A DNA stretch of 7,526 nucleotides, from NCBI GenBank assembly GCA_903907305.1, contig CAIVNT010000004.1, forward strand, positions 1 through 7,526, read 5' to 3'. The position numbers and the translations under genes are program-made. The stretch comes from an uncultured Ignavibacteriota bacterium (lineage in GTDB: Bacteria > Bacteroidota > Ignavibacteria > UBA10030 > UBA8401). The notes beneath the pieces were generated by a model, which was not told where the DNA came from, ran no database searches, and saw nothing but the letters and a program-made list of their open reading frames with translations. Positions 1-6,700 of the stretch are shown in pieces (position 1 is the stretch's first letter; every line of letters starts with the position of its first letter).

Positions 1-980
1 CTATTACTCCATCATCAGTGATAGTGGGCGGCAATGTGACCTCCCAAGGGAGTTCCAGTGTTATTACGCGCGGAGTATGCTGGAGCACTTTCCCAAATCC
101 TACTATCTCAGATGCTAATTTAAACAACGGGGGCAGCGTAGGTAGTTACATTTGTTCGATTACAGGGCTGAGTGCAGGAACGACATATTATGTCCGTGCT
201 TACGCCACGAGCGGTGCAGGGACGAGTTATGGTAGTCAAGCGAGTTTTACAACAACTACGATTGATAATATGGTTTTTGTACAAAGAGGAACTTTTACCA
301 TGGGAAGCCCGAACGAAAGTGGGAATTACGATGAACGGCCACAGCACAGCGTTACAATTTCCAGTTTCTATATTAGTCAAAAAGAGGTGACACAAAAGAT
401 GTGGCGAGAGGTGGTGCAGTGGAAGCAGGGAAGCGCCACGAGCCCTCTAAACCCTACCCCGAATTATTTTTCCAGCAATGACACTCTGCCGGTAGAAATG
501 GTGAAGTGGGATGATATCCAAATCTGGATCGGTTTTCTGAATGAAAAAACAGGATTAGTATCATCCACAAAGAGGTATCGCTTGCCTACAGAAGCAGAAT
601 GGGAATATGCCGCACGGGGAGGAGTGAATTGGGGGAACGACTATATTTACAGCGGTAGTGATACGCTCGACGGAGTGGCGTGGTTTACGGCAAATTCAAA
701 TAATACAACACATCCGGTGGGAACAAAGAAAGCAAACCAGTTAGGGATTTATGATATGAGCGGTAATGTGTTCGAGTGGTGTCAGGATTGGTATGGAAGT
801 TACAGTATTACAGCACAGACTGATCCTGCAGGTCCGACAACAGGATCCACACGTATTCTCCGTGGCGGCGCGTGGGTCAATGCCGGCGAATCCCTTTGTC
901 GTGTTGCCAGTCGCGGCACCTCCGCAAGCCCAACTCATCGCAACTTTGACATTGGTTTTCGTCTTGCTAGGACGCAATAA
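1..980 (+). CDS. Fibronectin-III-like / FGE-sulfatase (SUMF1-type) domain surface protein, 5' partial
   Basis: The frame is open from the left edge (first whole codon at 3) to TAA at 978-980, so the true start and any signal peptide lie outside the window. With the GTG at 18 as residue 1, residues 1-80 form a fibronectin-III-like module (GGNVTSQG, TRGVCWS, ITGLSAGTTYYVRAYA, ending FTTT). Residues 84-318 form an FGE-sulfatase domain (PF03781): MVFVQRGTFTMGS, HSVTISSFYISQKEVT, YRLPTEAEWEYAARGG, LGIYDMSGNVFEWCQDWYG, RILRGGAW, IGFRLAR. In genuine formylglycine-generating enzymes two cysteines (human C336 and C341) bind copper and are catalytic. Here the aligned positions are Glu291 and Val296, and the only nearby Cys (294) is out of register. 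I therefore infer a binding or display role on the C-type-lectin-like fold, not sulfatase maturation. The fibronectin-like module fits export to the surface. The C-terminal ~42 codons look like a DGR variable region (separate entry). The next gene is convergent. The domain calls are firm; the function is not. Confidence 0.9.
   Translation, partial: ITPSSVIVGGNVTSQGSSSVITRGVCWSTFPNPTISDANLNNGGSVGSYICSITGLSAGTTYYVRAYATSGAGTSYGSQASFTTTTIDNMVFVQRGTFTMGSPNESGNYDERPQHSVTISSFYISQKEVTQKMWREVVQWKQGSATSPLNPTPNYFSSNDTLPVEMVKWDDIQIWIGFLNEKTGLVSSTKRYRLPTEAEWEYAARGGVNWGNDYIYSGSDTLDGVAWFTANSNNTTHPVGTKKANQLGIYDMSGNVFEWCQDWYGSYSITAQTDPAGPTTGSTRILRGGAWVNAGESLCRVASRGTSASPTHRNFDIGFRLARTQ
852..980 (+). other. Candidate DGR variable region (VR) at the 3' end of the FGE-fold gene
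   Basis: Diversity-generating retroelements rewrite the 3' end of genes with C-type-lectin/FGE folds by adenine-specific mutagenesis, turning AAC/AAT codons of a template repeat into NNC/NNT. Here 34 of the 42 sense codons from 852 to 977 end in C or T. The residues that vary in this family lie between fixed landmarks (RGGAW, RVAS, P-T-x-R, IGFRLAR). They are encoded by GTC, AAT, GCC, GGC, TCC, TGT, AGT, GGC, ACC, TCC, AGC, CAT, AAC, TTT and GAC, all reachable from AAC/AAT by changing only adenines, as is the landmark ACT at 933. The landmark codons themselves look unremarkable. No template repeat or reverse transcriptase is present in the window, so this would be a remote target, or a family member that only resembles one. 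The pattern is seen directly; DGR assignment is inference. Confidence 0.42.
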
Positions 981-1307
981 CCCTTTGCACTTTTACGCAT
1001 CAAGAAAACCGGCATGAATTTACCGCGCTCTTGGCGTAGGGCCTTTAATAACGTTTTCATAATTATTCTAAAAAATGAATACGTATGGCTGAGCGATCAT
1101 AAATTATCACTTTATACTATTACGAACATAAAGACTACTTTCTTACGCTGTTATGTTGGTTATACTTGTTTAACTCTATCAAATTAAATAGTATTTTACT
1201 TTGAAGTATTCAATCGGATTTTCATAAATAAAGAACCCGCGCTCATCACGCGGGTTTTGTTATTTGCTTCATCCGTGTAGATCCGCCGAATCCTGCTGAT
1301 CTGTGTT
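981..1307. other. Intergenic gap between convergent genes
   Basis: This 327-base stretch separates the stop of the FGE-fold gene from the stop of the minus-strand aminotransferase. Apart from the terminator hairpin at 1232-1258 it holds nothing I can assign. About 1050-1230 is clearly AT-rich. I looked for an adenine-rich copy of the 852-980 segment (a DGR template repeat) on both strands and saw none. Only a weak dyad (1024-1026 with 1034-1036) lies soon after the upstream stop, too short to call a terminator. No protein with recognisable features is encoded here. Confidence 0.7.
1232..1258. terminator. Intrinsic terminator hairpin between convergent genes, probably bidirectional
   Basis: AACCCGCG (1234-1241) pairs perfectly with CGCGGGTT (1249-1256) around a 7-nt loop. 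A G-U and an A-U pair can extend the stem to 10 bp. The minus-strand transcript coming from rocD reads out of the stem into CTTTATTTAT, and its stop codon lies about 50 bases before the hairpin. In the plus direction the stem ends in TTTT followed by GTTATTTG, so it could also stop transcripts from the FGE-fold gene. The U-tracts are interrupted on both sides. Confidence 0.75.
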
Positions 1308-2498
1308 CTATTTTGCTAACACACTGACAATCCGCTCCACCGCCCAATCGATCTCTTCCTTCGTGATCACCAGCGGCGGCGCAAAGCGGATCACCGTATT
1401 GTGCGTCTCTTTGCAGAGGATCCCCTCTTTCATCAGCGCTTCGCAATAAGGACGCGCCGCTTTCGTCAATTCAAGACCGATCCACAATCCTCGTCCGCGC
1501 ACTTCTTTTATGTTGCGGCTGTTGATGGATTCCAATCGTTCTTTGAAATACTTCCCTAATTCAAACGATCGTTCTATTAGTTTCTCGTCGACAAGAACAT
1601 CCAGCGCAGCGATGGCCACTGCGGCTGCAAGCGGATTCCCCCCGAACGTGGAGCCGTGCTCGCCGGGATTGAACACGCCGAGCAATTCTTTTGTGGAGAG
1701 CACCGCCGAGACAGGATAAAATCCGCCGCTCAATGCTTTGCCGATGATGACCGCGTGGGGACGGATTTCTTCGTATTCGAATGCGAAGAATCTTCCGCTT
1801 CTTCCGAGTCCGGATTGGATCTCATCCACGATCAGCAGCACGTTATTCTCTTTGCAGAGACGCGCAGCTTCGCGCAGATATCCTTCGGGAGGAATTATGA
1901 TTCCCGCTTCTCCTTGGATCGGTTCAACAAGGAAGGCAGCAGTATTTTTTGAGATAGCCAATTCCAAACTTTTCAAATTTCCAAATTCTACAATCTTGAA
2001 TCCCGGTGTGAACGGACCGAAATTCTCTCTGTACGATTCTTCGGTGGAGAAGGAGACGATGGTCGTCGTCCGTCCATGAAAGTTATTCGACGCGCAGATG
2101 ATCTCCGCCTGTCCATCGGGAATTCCTTTTACCGTGTAGCCCCACTTGCGCGCGGCCTTCACGGCAGTCTCCACTGCTTCAGCGCCGGAGTTCATCGGTA
2201 ATGACATTTCGTATCCGGTCAGGTCGTGAAGCTTCTTATATAATAGAGCGAGTTTGTCATTCCGGAATGCACGGCTCGTCAATGTGACATTCTTTGCCTG
2301 CTCGACGAATGCCTGGTAGATCTTCGGATGGCAATGTCCCTGGTTGACAGCGGAGTATGCGGCGAGACAGTCCAGATACCGTTTCCCTTCAACATCTGTT
2401 ACCCAGACACCTTCCGCTTTTGTAATGACCACATCCAATGGATGATAATTGTGTGCTCCGTATTGTTCTTCGAGTGTGATATATTCTTGTGTATTCAT
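1308..2498 (-). CDS. rocD: Ornithine aminotransferase (ornithine-oxo-acid transaminase)
   Basis: This complete 396-residue gene encodes a cytosolic PLP enzyme of fold type I, class III. It converts L-ornithine and 2-oxoglutarate to glutamate-5-semialdehyde and glutamate, linking arginine/ornithine breakdown to proline and glutamate. Visible signatures are GAHNYHPLDVV with substrate-contacting Tyr18, YSAVNQGHCHPKI with Tyr48, MNSGAEAVE as the phosphate-binding turn (102-110), NNFHGRT (138-144), EPIQGEAG with Glu192 and the switch Glu197, IVDEIQSGLGR with Asp225 for the pyridine nitrogen, GKALSGG with Schiff-base Lys254, GEHGSTFGGNPLA (279-291) and IRFAPPLVI with carboxylate-binding Arg371. Length and motifs match ornithine rather than acetylornithine aminotransferases, especially the GAHNYHP and GEHGSTFGGNPL blocks. 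The ATG at 2498-2496 gives the family's usual N-terminus (MNTQEYITLEEQYGAHNYHP). Upstream there is only a weak GGGAT. The stop is TAG, followed by the hairpin at 1232-1258. It is transcribed alone, divergently from the DUF4159 operon. All key residues are present. Confidence 0.96.
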   Translation of the reverse strand: MNTQEYITLEEQYGAHNYHPLDVVITKAEGVWVTDVEGKRYLDCLAAYSAVNQGHCHPKIYQAFVEQAKNVTLTSRAFRNDKLALLYKKLHDLTGYEMSLPMNSGAEAVETAVKAARKWGYTVKGIPDGQAEIICASNNFHGRTTTIVSFSTEESYRENFGPFTPGFKIVEFGNLKSLELAISKNTAAFLVEPIQGEAGIIIPPEGYLREAARLCKENNVLLIVDEIQSGLGRSGRFFAFEYEEIRPHAVIIGKALSGGFYPVSAVLSTKELLGVFNPGEHGSTFGGNPLAAAVAIAALDVLVDEKLIERSFELGKYFKERLESINSRNIKEVRGRGLWIGLELTKAARPYCEALMKEGILCKETHNTVIRFAPPLVITKEEIDWAVERIVSVLAK

Positions 2499-2530
2499 GA
2501 TAAATCCCGAATGATAGTAAATGTAAGTTC

Positions 2531-2626
2531 ATTGCCATTCTGAGTCTGAGCGGAAGCGAAGACGAAGAATCTGAGAAAAAAAAACAGTTTCAGATTCTTC
2601 GTCCCTTCGGGACTCAGAATAGCAAT
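2531..2626. repeat. Large imperfect inverted repeat upstream of rocD
   Basis: The outer arms ATTGCCATTCTGAGTC (2531-2546) and GACTCAGAATAGCAAT (2611-2626) are complementary at 15 of 16 positions. The inner arms GACGAAGAATCTGA (2561-2574) and TCAGATTCTTCGTC (2590-2603) pair perfectly over 14 bp around an A-rich loop (2575-2589). Between them is an asymmetric internal loop of 14 and 7 nt. The CTGAG/GAAGAATCTGAG wording resembles short dispersed palindromic repeats that I recall as frequent between genes in Bacteroidota-like genomes; copy number here cannot be seen. It lies 33 bp upstream of the rocD ATG and would fold in its leader if transcription begins further out. Confidence 0.8.
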
Positions 2627-2692
2627 GAATCAAAAATTAAGGTTGTGAATCAATGATTGAGCGTTTACCTGCGCTCACAGGCGGGTGTGCAA

Positions 2693-2842
2693 TTATATGG
2701 TCCGCAGAGGACGCGGGGAAAGGGCAATGGTTGTCGGGACTTCAGCGGCATTGAATGTGATATATGCATGGAAGGGTCGTTCCGTGCTCTGCCGGTCAAT
2801 ACCGATTGTGTGCAACAGTTGATATGTGTATTGTGTGTTCAT
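2693..2842 (-). CDS. Possible 49-residue small ORF upstream of rocD (doubtful)
   Basis: On the minus strand an ATG at 2842-2840 opens a 49-codon frame ending in TAA (2695-2693). A purine run (GTAGAGAG) lies immediately before the ATG, and promoter-like boxes lie just upstream. The product begins MNTQ, as rocD does, and 11 of the first 12 nucleotides match the rocD start, but the similarity ends there. The peptide has no signal sequence, membrane segment or recognisable domain, and no arginine or ornithine-related codon run typical of an attenuation leader. It could be a short leader ORF, a decayed remnant, or chance. I include it only because start, purine tract and promoter boxes coincide. 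Confidence 0.15.
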   Translation of the reverse strand: MNTQYTYQLLHTIGIDRQSTERPFHAYITFNAAEVPTTIALSPRPLRTI

Positions 2843-2854
2843 CTCTCTACATAT

Positions 2855-2882
2855 AAGATAGAATTATAGCGCATCTTGTCAA
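2855..2882 (-). promoter_or_regulatory. Sigma70-like promoter boxes facing rocD (tentative)
   Basis: Read on the minus strand, TTGACA (2882-2877) is followed after 16 nt by TATCTT (2860-2855). A perfect TATAAT also sits at 2868-2863, but only 8 nt from TTGACA, so it does not form a standard pair with it. A transcript from here would carry the small ORF, then the 2531-2626 inverted repeat, then rocD. Bacteroidota main promoters usually follow TTTG/TAnnTTTG instead, which I did not find here, so this stays weak. Confidence 0.22.
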
Positions 2883-2906
2883 GTTGGAGTTGTGTTTTAC
2901 TATAAA
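2876..2906 (+). promoter_or_regulatory. Sigma70-like promoter boxes facing the DUF4159 operon (tentative)
   Basis: TTGTCA (2876-2881) is followed by TACTAT (2898-2903, 16-nt gap) or TATAAA (2901-2906, 19-nt gap). The -35 box overlaps the oppositely facing TTGACA in the palindrome CTTGTCAAG, so the two promoters would be back to back. The leader of ~100 nt would include the hairpin at 2919-2951. This is based on box similarity only. Confidence 0.2.
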
Positions 2907-2918
2907 GTATTTATCGTT

Positions 2919-2951
2919 AGACCTCCCAGGTTCTAAAAACATGGGAGGTCT
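2919..2951. repeat. Compact hairpin / REP-like palindrome
   Basis: AGACCTCCCAGGTT (2919-2932) pairs with AACATGGGAGGTCT (2938-2951) over 14 positions with one mismatch (G2929/A2941), closing a 5-nt loop CTAAA. It is followed by TAAAATAAG rather than a U-tract, so it is not a typical terminator for the plus strand. The GACCT...AGGT outline resembles dispersed palindromes that I recall from Bacteroidota-like genomes. It lies 65 bp upstream of the DUF4159 start. Confidence 0.75.
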
Positions 2952-3016
2952 TAAAATAAGACACTGCTCAAGTTTGGATTGTCTTTCCGGCCCCATTTTT
3001 CTATCTTATTGGCATT

Positions 3017-3706
3017 ATGTTCCGTTTTTCGCAATTTCCCTTCTATTATATACTGTGTTTTCTTTGTGTCTTCGTGTGTGATGCTTTATATCCGCAGAAT
3101 AAACGCATCGATTCTCAGTTCCGTATCGCCCGCCTTAAATACTCCGGCGGCGGCGACTGGTATAATGATCCTTCCTCCGAAGTAAATCTGCTCAAATTCA
3201 TCAAACAAAATGCGGGAATTGATACCGATCCGAAATACGAATTTGTAGAGATTTCTAATGACAATTTCACCTCATATCCCTTTATCTTTATGACTGGACA
3301 CGGGAATGTGAACTTTTCGGACTATGAAGTGAAACGGCTCCGGCGGTATCTGGAGAGCGGCGGTTTCCTCTATATTGATGATGATTACGGAATGGACAAA
3401 GCGGTCCGCCGTGAAATGAAGAAAGTATTTCCCGAGTCGGATTTGGTTGAGCTTCCGTATAATTACGGACTCTATTCTTGTTTATACAAATTCCCGAATG
3501 GAGTTCCGAAATCCCACGAGCATAATAATAAACCGCCGCAGGGATTCGGGATTCTGTACAAAGGAAGACTCGTTGTCTATTATACATACGAATCGAATCC
3601 CAGTGACGCTTGGGCGGATCCCGATGTACACAAAGATCCTCCCGAAAAAAGGGAAGAGGCGCTCCGATTCGGTACCAATATCATCGTCTGGAGCCTGACA
3701 CAGTAG
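3017..3706 (+). CDS. Exported DUF4159 domain protein
   Basis: The 229-residue product starts with a hydrophobic leader (FPFYYILCFLCVFVCDA, residues 7-23), read as a Sec signal peptide with cleavage near residue 23. VFVC does not fit a lipobox well. The mature part is one DUF4159 domain (about 33-226): FRIARLKYSGGGDWYND (35-51), FIFMTGHG (89-96), GGFLYIDDDYG (115-125), LPYNYGLYSCLYKF (146-159), PKSHEHN (164-170), GFGILYKGRLVVYYTYE (176-192) and the closing RFGTNIIVWSL. The family is described as having a glutamine-amidotransferase-like fold, without a proven reaction. Such proteins are often encoded beside MoxR/DUF58/Bat-type envelope genes (recalled context). The ATG at 3017 is the only sensible start since it supplies the signal peptide; no Shine-Dalgarno site precedes it. 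It leads an apparent operon with the DUF4175-type gene 68 bp downstream. Confidence 0.88.
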   Translation: MFRFSQFPFYYILCFLCVFVCDALYPQNKRIDSQFRIARLKYSGGGDWYNDPSSEVNLLKFIKQNAGIDTDPKYEFVEISNDNFTSYPFIFMTGHGNVNFSDYEVKRLRRYLESGGFLYIDDDYGMDKAVRREMKKVFPESDLVELPYNYGLYSCLYKFPNGVPKSHEHNNKPPQGFGILYKGRLVVYYTYESNPSDAWADPDVHKDPPEKREEALRFGTNIIVWSLTQ

Positions 3707-3707
3707 C

Positions 3708-3749
3708 CGGGATCCATCCCGTAAAACTATTCCGTGGATTTATCCACGG
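3708..3749. repeat. Twin palindromes with a shared GGATNNATCC core between two operon genes
   Basis: Directly after the DUF4159 stop, CGGGAT-CC-ATCCCG (3708-3721) is followed by CCGTGGAT-TT-ATCCACGG (3732-3749). Both are perfect dyads with 2-nt centres and the same core GGATNNATCC, and their centres are 26 bp apart, about two and a half helical turns. Neither has a U-tract, so they are not simple terminators. Possible roles are paired protein-binding sites, or RNA stems that set relative expression of the two genes. Confidence 0.6.
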
Positions 3750-3774
3750 GTGTCGTACCAAACACTACCATAAA

Positions 3775-6700
3775 TTGACCGACCAAACCAAACATATCGT
3801 CAACCAGATCAAAGCACGCATCGATAAGACCCGTGATGCTCTGTACCGTCAGGAACTCTTCGCCGCAGGGATGAAGACCTTCTCCGTGATCGGTCTGCTC
3901 GGTACACTCTTCGTATTCGTCGAGTCCATTGCGGACTTCAGCGCGCAGATAAGAACCATTCTCATTTATACGCACATCACCATTTCCACGATCATTGGTA
4001 TCTATCTGATGTGGAAACCGCTCCTCCGTTTTCTTCGGATACTGAAACCGCATTCGGACAGGGAAGTTGCAGCGATGATCGGTGCAAAATTCGAAAAGAT
4101 CGGTGACCGTTTGCAGAATGCGCTCGACCTTTCGGACATGATAAAGAAAGGCGATTTCAGCGGTTCGCCGGAACTGATCGAGATGTCCCTGGAACATTTC
4201 GGGAAATCGACTCTCGGAATGAATTTTGCAAATTCCGTTTCATTCACACAGATCGCAAGTCTTGCAAAGACCATCGGTGCGATCACAACGACCGTCTCCG
4301 TGCTTGCCGTGATTCCCGGAACACCGTTCCATGATGCGGTGAACCGGTTGATGCACTACGATCAGGAATTTCGTCCCGTCGCGGCCTTTTATATTAACGT
4401 CTCTCCCGGAAATGTCGATGTTGTGAAAGGGGAATCGGTTACCGTCCAGGCAAGTCTCTCCTCCGGCGAGAACACAGAACCGCTTCCGTCGGAAATGATC
4501 CTTTCATACTCCGAAGAAGGAGTCGACATCTCGCAAAATATTATTTTGAAAGCGGACTCTTCGGGTAAATTCCGTTTTACGTTCCCGGCCCTCAAACAAT
4601 CTACACAGTATCATCTTTTCTCCGGCGAGATCAAGAGCGACAAATACAACATCACTGTTGAGGACCGTCCGTTCGTCCGTTCAATGACCGTTTCCATCAT
4701 TCCTCCCGCCTACACAAAGCTGAAACGCGAAACACTGGAAGAGAATATCGGCGACATTCTTGCACTGCCGGGGACGAAGGTCGTGTGGAATATTGTGCCG
4801 AGCAAAGCCATTGCAAAAGGATCCATCGTCTTCAAGGATGGTTCAGATATTCCACTGAAACAGAATAGCGAACATTATTCCGCAGATCTTTCACTGCTTG
4901 GTTCTACTTCCTACTATGTTGAACTGGAAGATGAAAAAGGAAATACAAATCAGAACATCATCGAATATAAAATCGAATTGATGACGGATGAATTTCCGAC
5001 CATCAGCATTCTCTCTCCCGGAAAAAATATCGACGTCACCGATGCGATGATGCTCCCGATGGAATTCAAACTTTCGGATGATTTCGGCGTCAGTCAATTG
5101 CAGTTGAAATTCCGCCTGGTGGAATCGAAATACTCTGCCGGAGAAAAAGAGATGGGCTCCATCATTCCGTTCGACACACTGACGATCAAAGATGGTATCC
5201 TCGATTATGCCTGGGATCTTTCGCTGCTGGGACTCGTCCCCGAAGATGTGGTGGAATACTACGCGGAAGTTCAGGATAACGATGCCGTCAACGGACCGAA
5301 ATCCGCCCGTTCGCAGACGTATTTGATCAGACTTCCTTCACTCGAAGAGGTCTTTTCCGATGCTGAAAAGACGCATGAAGATGCGGGAAAAACGCTGGAA
5401 GAATCCCTCAAAGAATCGCAGGAATTGAAGAAGAATCTGCAGGAACTTTCCGATGATATGAAACGGAATCAGCAGATGGACTGGCAGAAACAGAAAAAAG
5501 CCGAAGAGGTGATCAAGAAATACGAAGAGATCCAGAAGAAGGTGGATGAAGTGAACAAGTCCATTGATGATATGACCCAGAATTTGCAGCGGAACAATAC
5601 CATCTCCAAAGAGACGATGGAAAAATATCTTGAGCTGCAGAAGACATTGAGCGAACTGAACTCGCCGGAATTCCAGAAAGCAATGAAGCGCATGCAGGAC
5701 GCGATGCAGAATGTCTCCCCCGAACAGATGCGCGAAGCGATGGAACAGGCGCAGTTCAGTGAGGAGCAGTTCCGACAAAGCATCGAGAAGACCATGAAAC
5801 TTCTCAAACGGATCCAGATCGAACAGAAAGTGGATGAACTGCTGAAGCGTGCGGAACAGATGAAAGCAGCGCAGGATGATGTGAAGGAACAGACGAAGCA
5901 ATTGAAGCAGAACGATTCACAAAAAGCGACGGAACTTGCACAGAAGCAGGATGAGATCGACAAACAATTGTCGCAAGTGCAGAAGGAGCTGAATGATCTG
6001 CAGAAGAAGATGGAAGAGTTCCCGAAAGAGATGCCGTCGAATAAAATGGAAAGTGCGCAGAACGCTGCCAATAATAAAGATATGCAGAAAGCGATGAAGC
6101 AGAGTTCGCAGCAGCTTCGCAATCTGCAGATGGAAAAAGCGATGACCGCGCAGCAGCAGGCAAGCAGCGGCATCAACGAACTGCAGGAACAACTCTCCGA
6201 AATGCAGGAACAGTTACTGAATAATCAGATGCAGCAGACGATGAATGCGCTGCGGAAATCGATGCAGGATCTTCTGCAGATCTCGCAAAAACAGGAAGCG
6301 CTGAAGAATCAGTCGCGTTCACTCGATCCGAACTCGCAGCAGTTCCGCGAGATGGCGCAGCAGCAGCAGAATCTTCAAAGCGATCTGAACAATGTCGCCA
6401 ACGCGCTGACCGAACTTTCCGAACAGTCATTCGTCGTAACGCCCGAGATGGGAAAACAGATCGGCCGCGCGATGGGACAAATGCAGCAGGCAATGTCCGG
6501 TATTGAACAGCGCAATGGTCCGCAGGCAAGCTCGCAGCAGAATGAAGCGATGGCGTCACTGAACAAGGCGGCAACACAGATGCAGGGTGCAATGCAGCAG
6601 ATGCAGCAGCAGGGTGGTCAGGGAGGCGGTTCGTTGATGCAGCAGCTCCGCAGTATGGCCATGCAGCAGCAGCAGATCAACGGACAGACGCAGCAAATGG

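Larger units (their letters stand above)
2499..3016. other. Divergent intergenic region between rocD and the DUF4159 operon
   Basis: These 518 bases separate two divergently transcribed starts. From left to right they hold a large imperfect inverted repeat (2531-2626), a doubtful minus-strand 49-codon ORF (2693-2842), a palindrome CTTGTCAAG (2875-2883) that gives promoter-like -35 boxes in both directions, and a compact hairpin (2919-2951) in what would be the leader of the DUF4159 gene. The open frames on the plus strand here have no family-like features, so I take them as chance. Confidence 0.65.

Noticed and set aside
981..1233. DGR template repeat or accessory gene just after the FGE-fold gene
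   Set aside because: No adenine-rich copy of 852-980 is visible on either strand, and no coding frame of substance is present.
1656..2079. Plus-strand open frames inside rocD
   Set aside because: They are antisense shadows of a gene with all catalytic motifs intact.
2952..3016. Bacteroidota-type promoter (TTTG, 19 nt, TAnnTTTG) before the DUF4159 gene
   Set aside because: TTTG occurs at 2973-2976, but the nearest TA-starting box is about 25 nt away and matches poorly.
2328..3081. Short plus-strand frames around the divergent intergenic region (2328-2543, 2657-2869, 2884-3081)
   Set aside because: They overlap rocD, hairpins or the DUF4159 start, show no family motifs, and lack ribosome-binding sites.
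3708..3749. Palindromes as a rho-independent terminator of the DUF4159 gene
   Set aside because: Neither stem is followed by a U-rich tract, and the downstream gene has no obvious promoter of its own.
3610..3774. Upstream 55-codon extension of the DUF4175-type frame
   Set aside because: It reads another frame of the well-conserved DUF4159 C-terminus and has out-of-frame composition.
5338..6176. Long minus-strand open frames (187 and 235 codons) antisense to the coiled coil
   Set aside because: They are rich in Phe, Leu, Cys and Ser because they mirror GAA, AAG, CAG and ATG codons of the plus-strand gene. They have no domain features, and the plus-strand protein is clearly real.
6173..6592. 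Minus-strand 139-codon open frame
   Set aside because: It is a mirror of the Gln/Met-rich stretch, with biased Ala/Ser/Arg composition and no recognisable start context or domain.
6580..6675. CAG trinucleotide microsatellite
   Set aside because: CAG runs are short and mixed with ATG, CAA, GGT and other codons. The pattern follows protein composition rather than slippage of a pure repeat.
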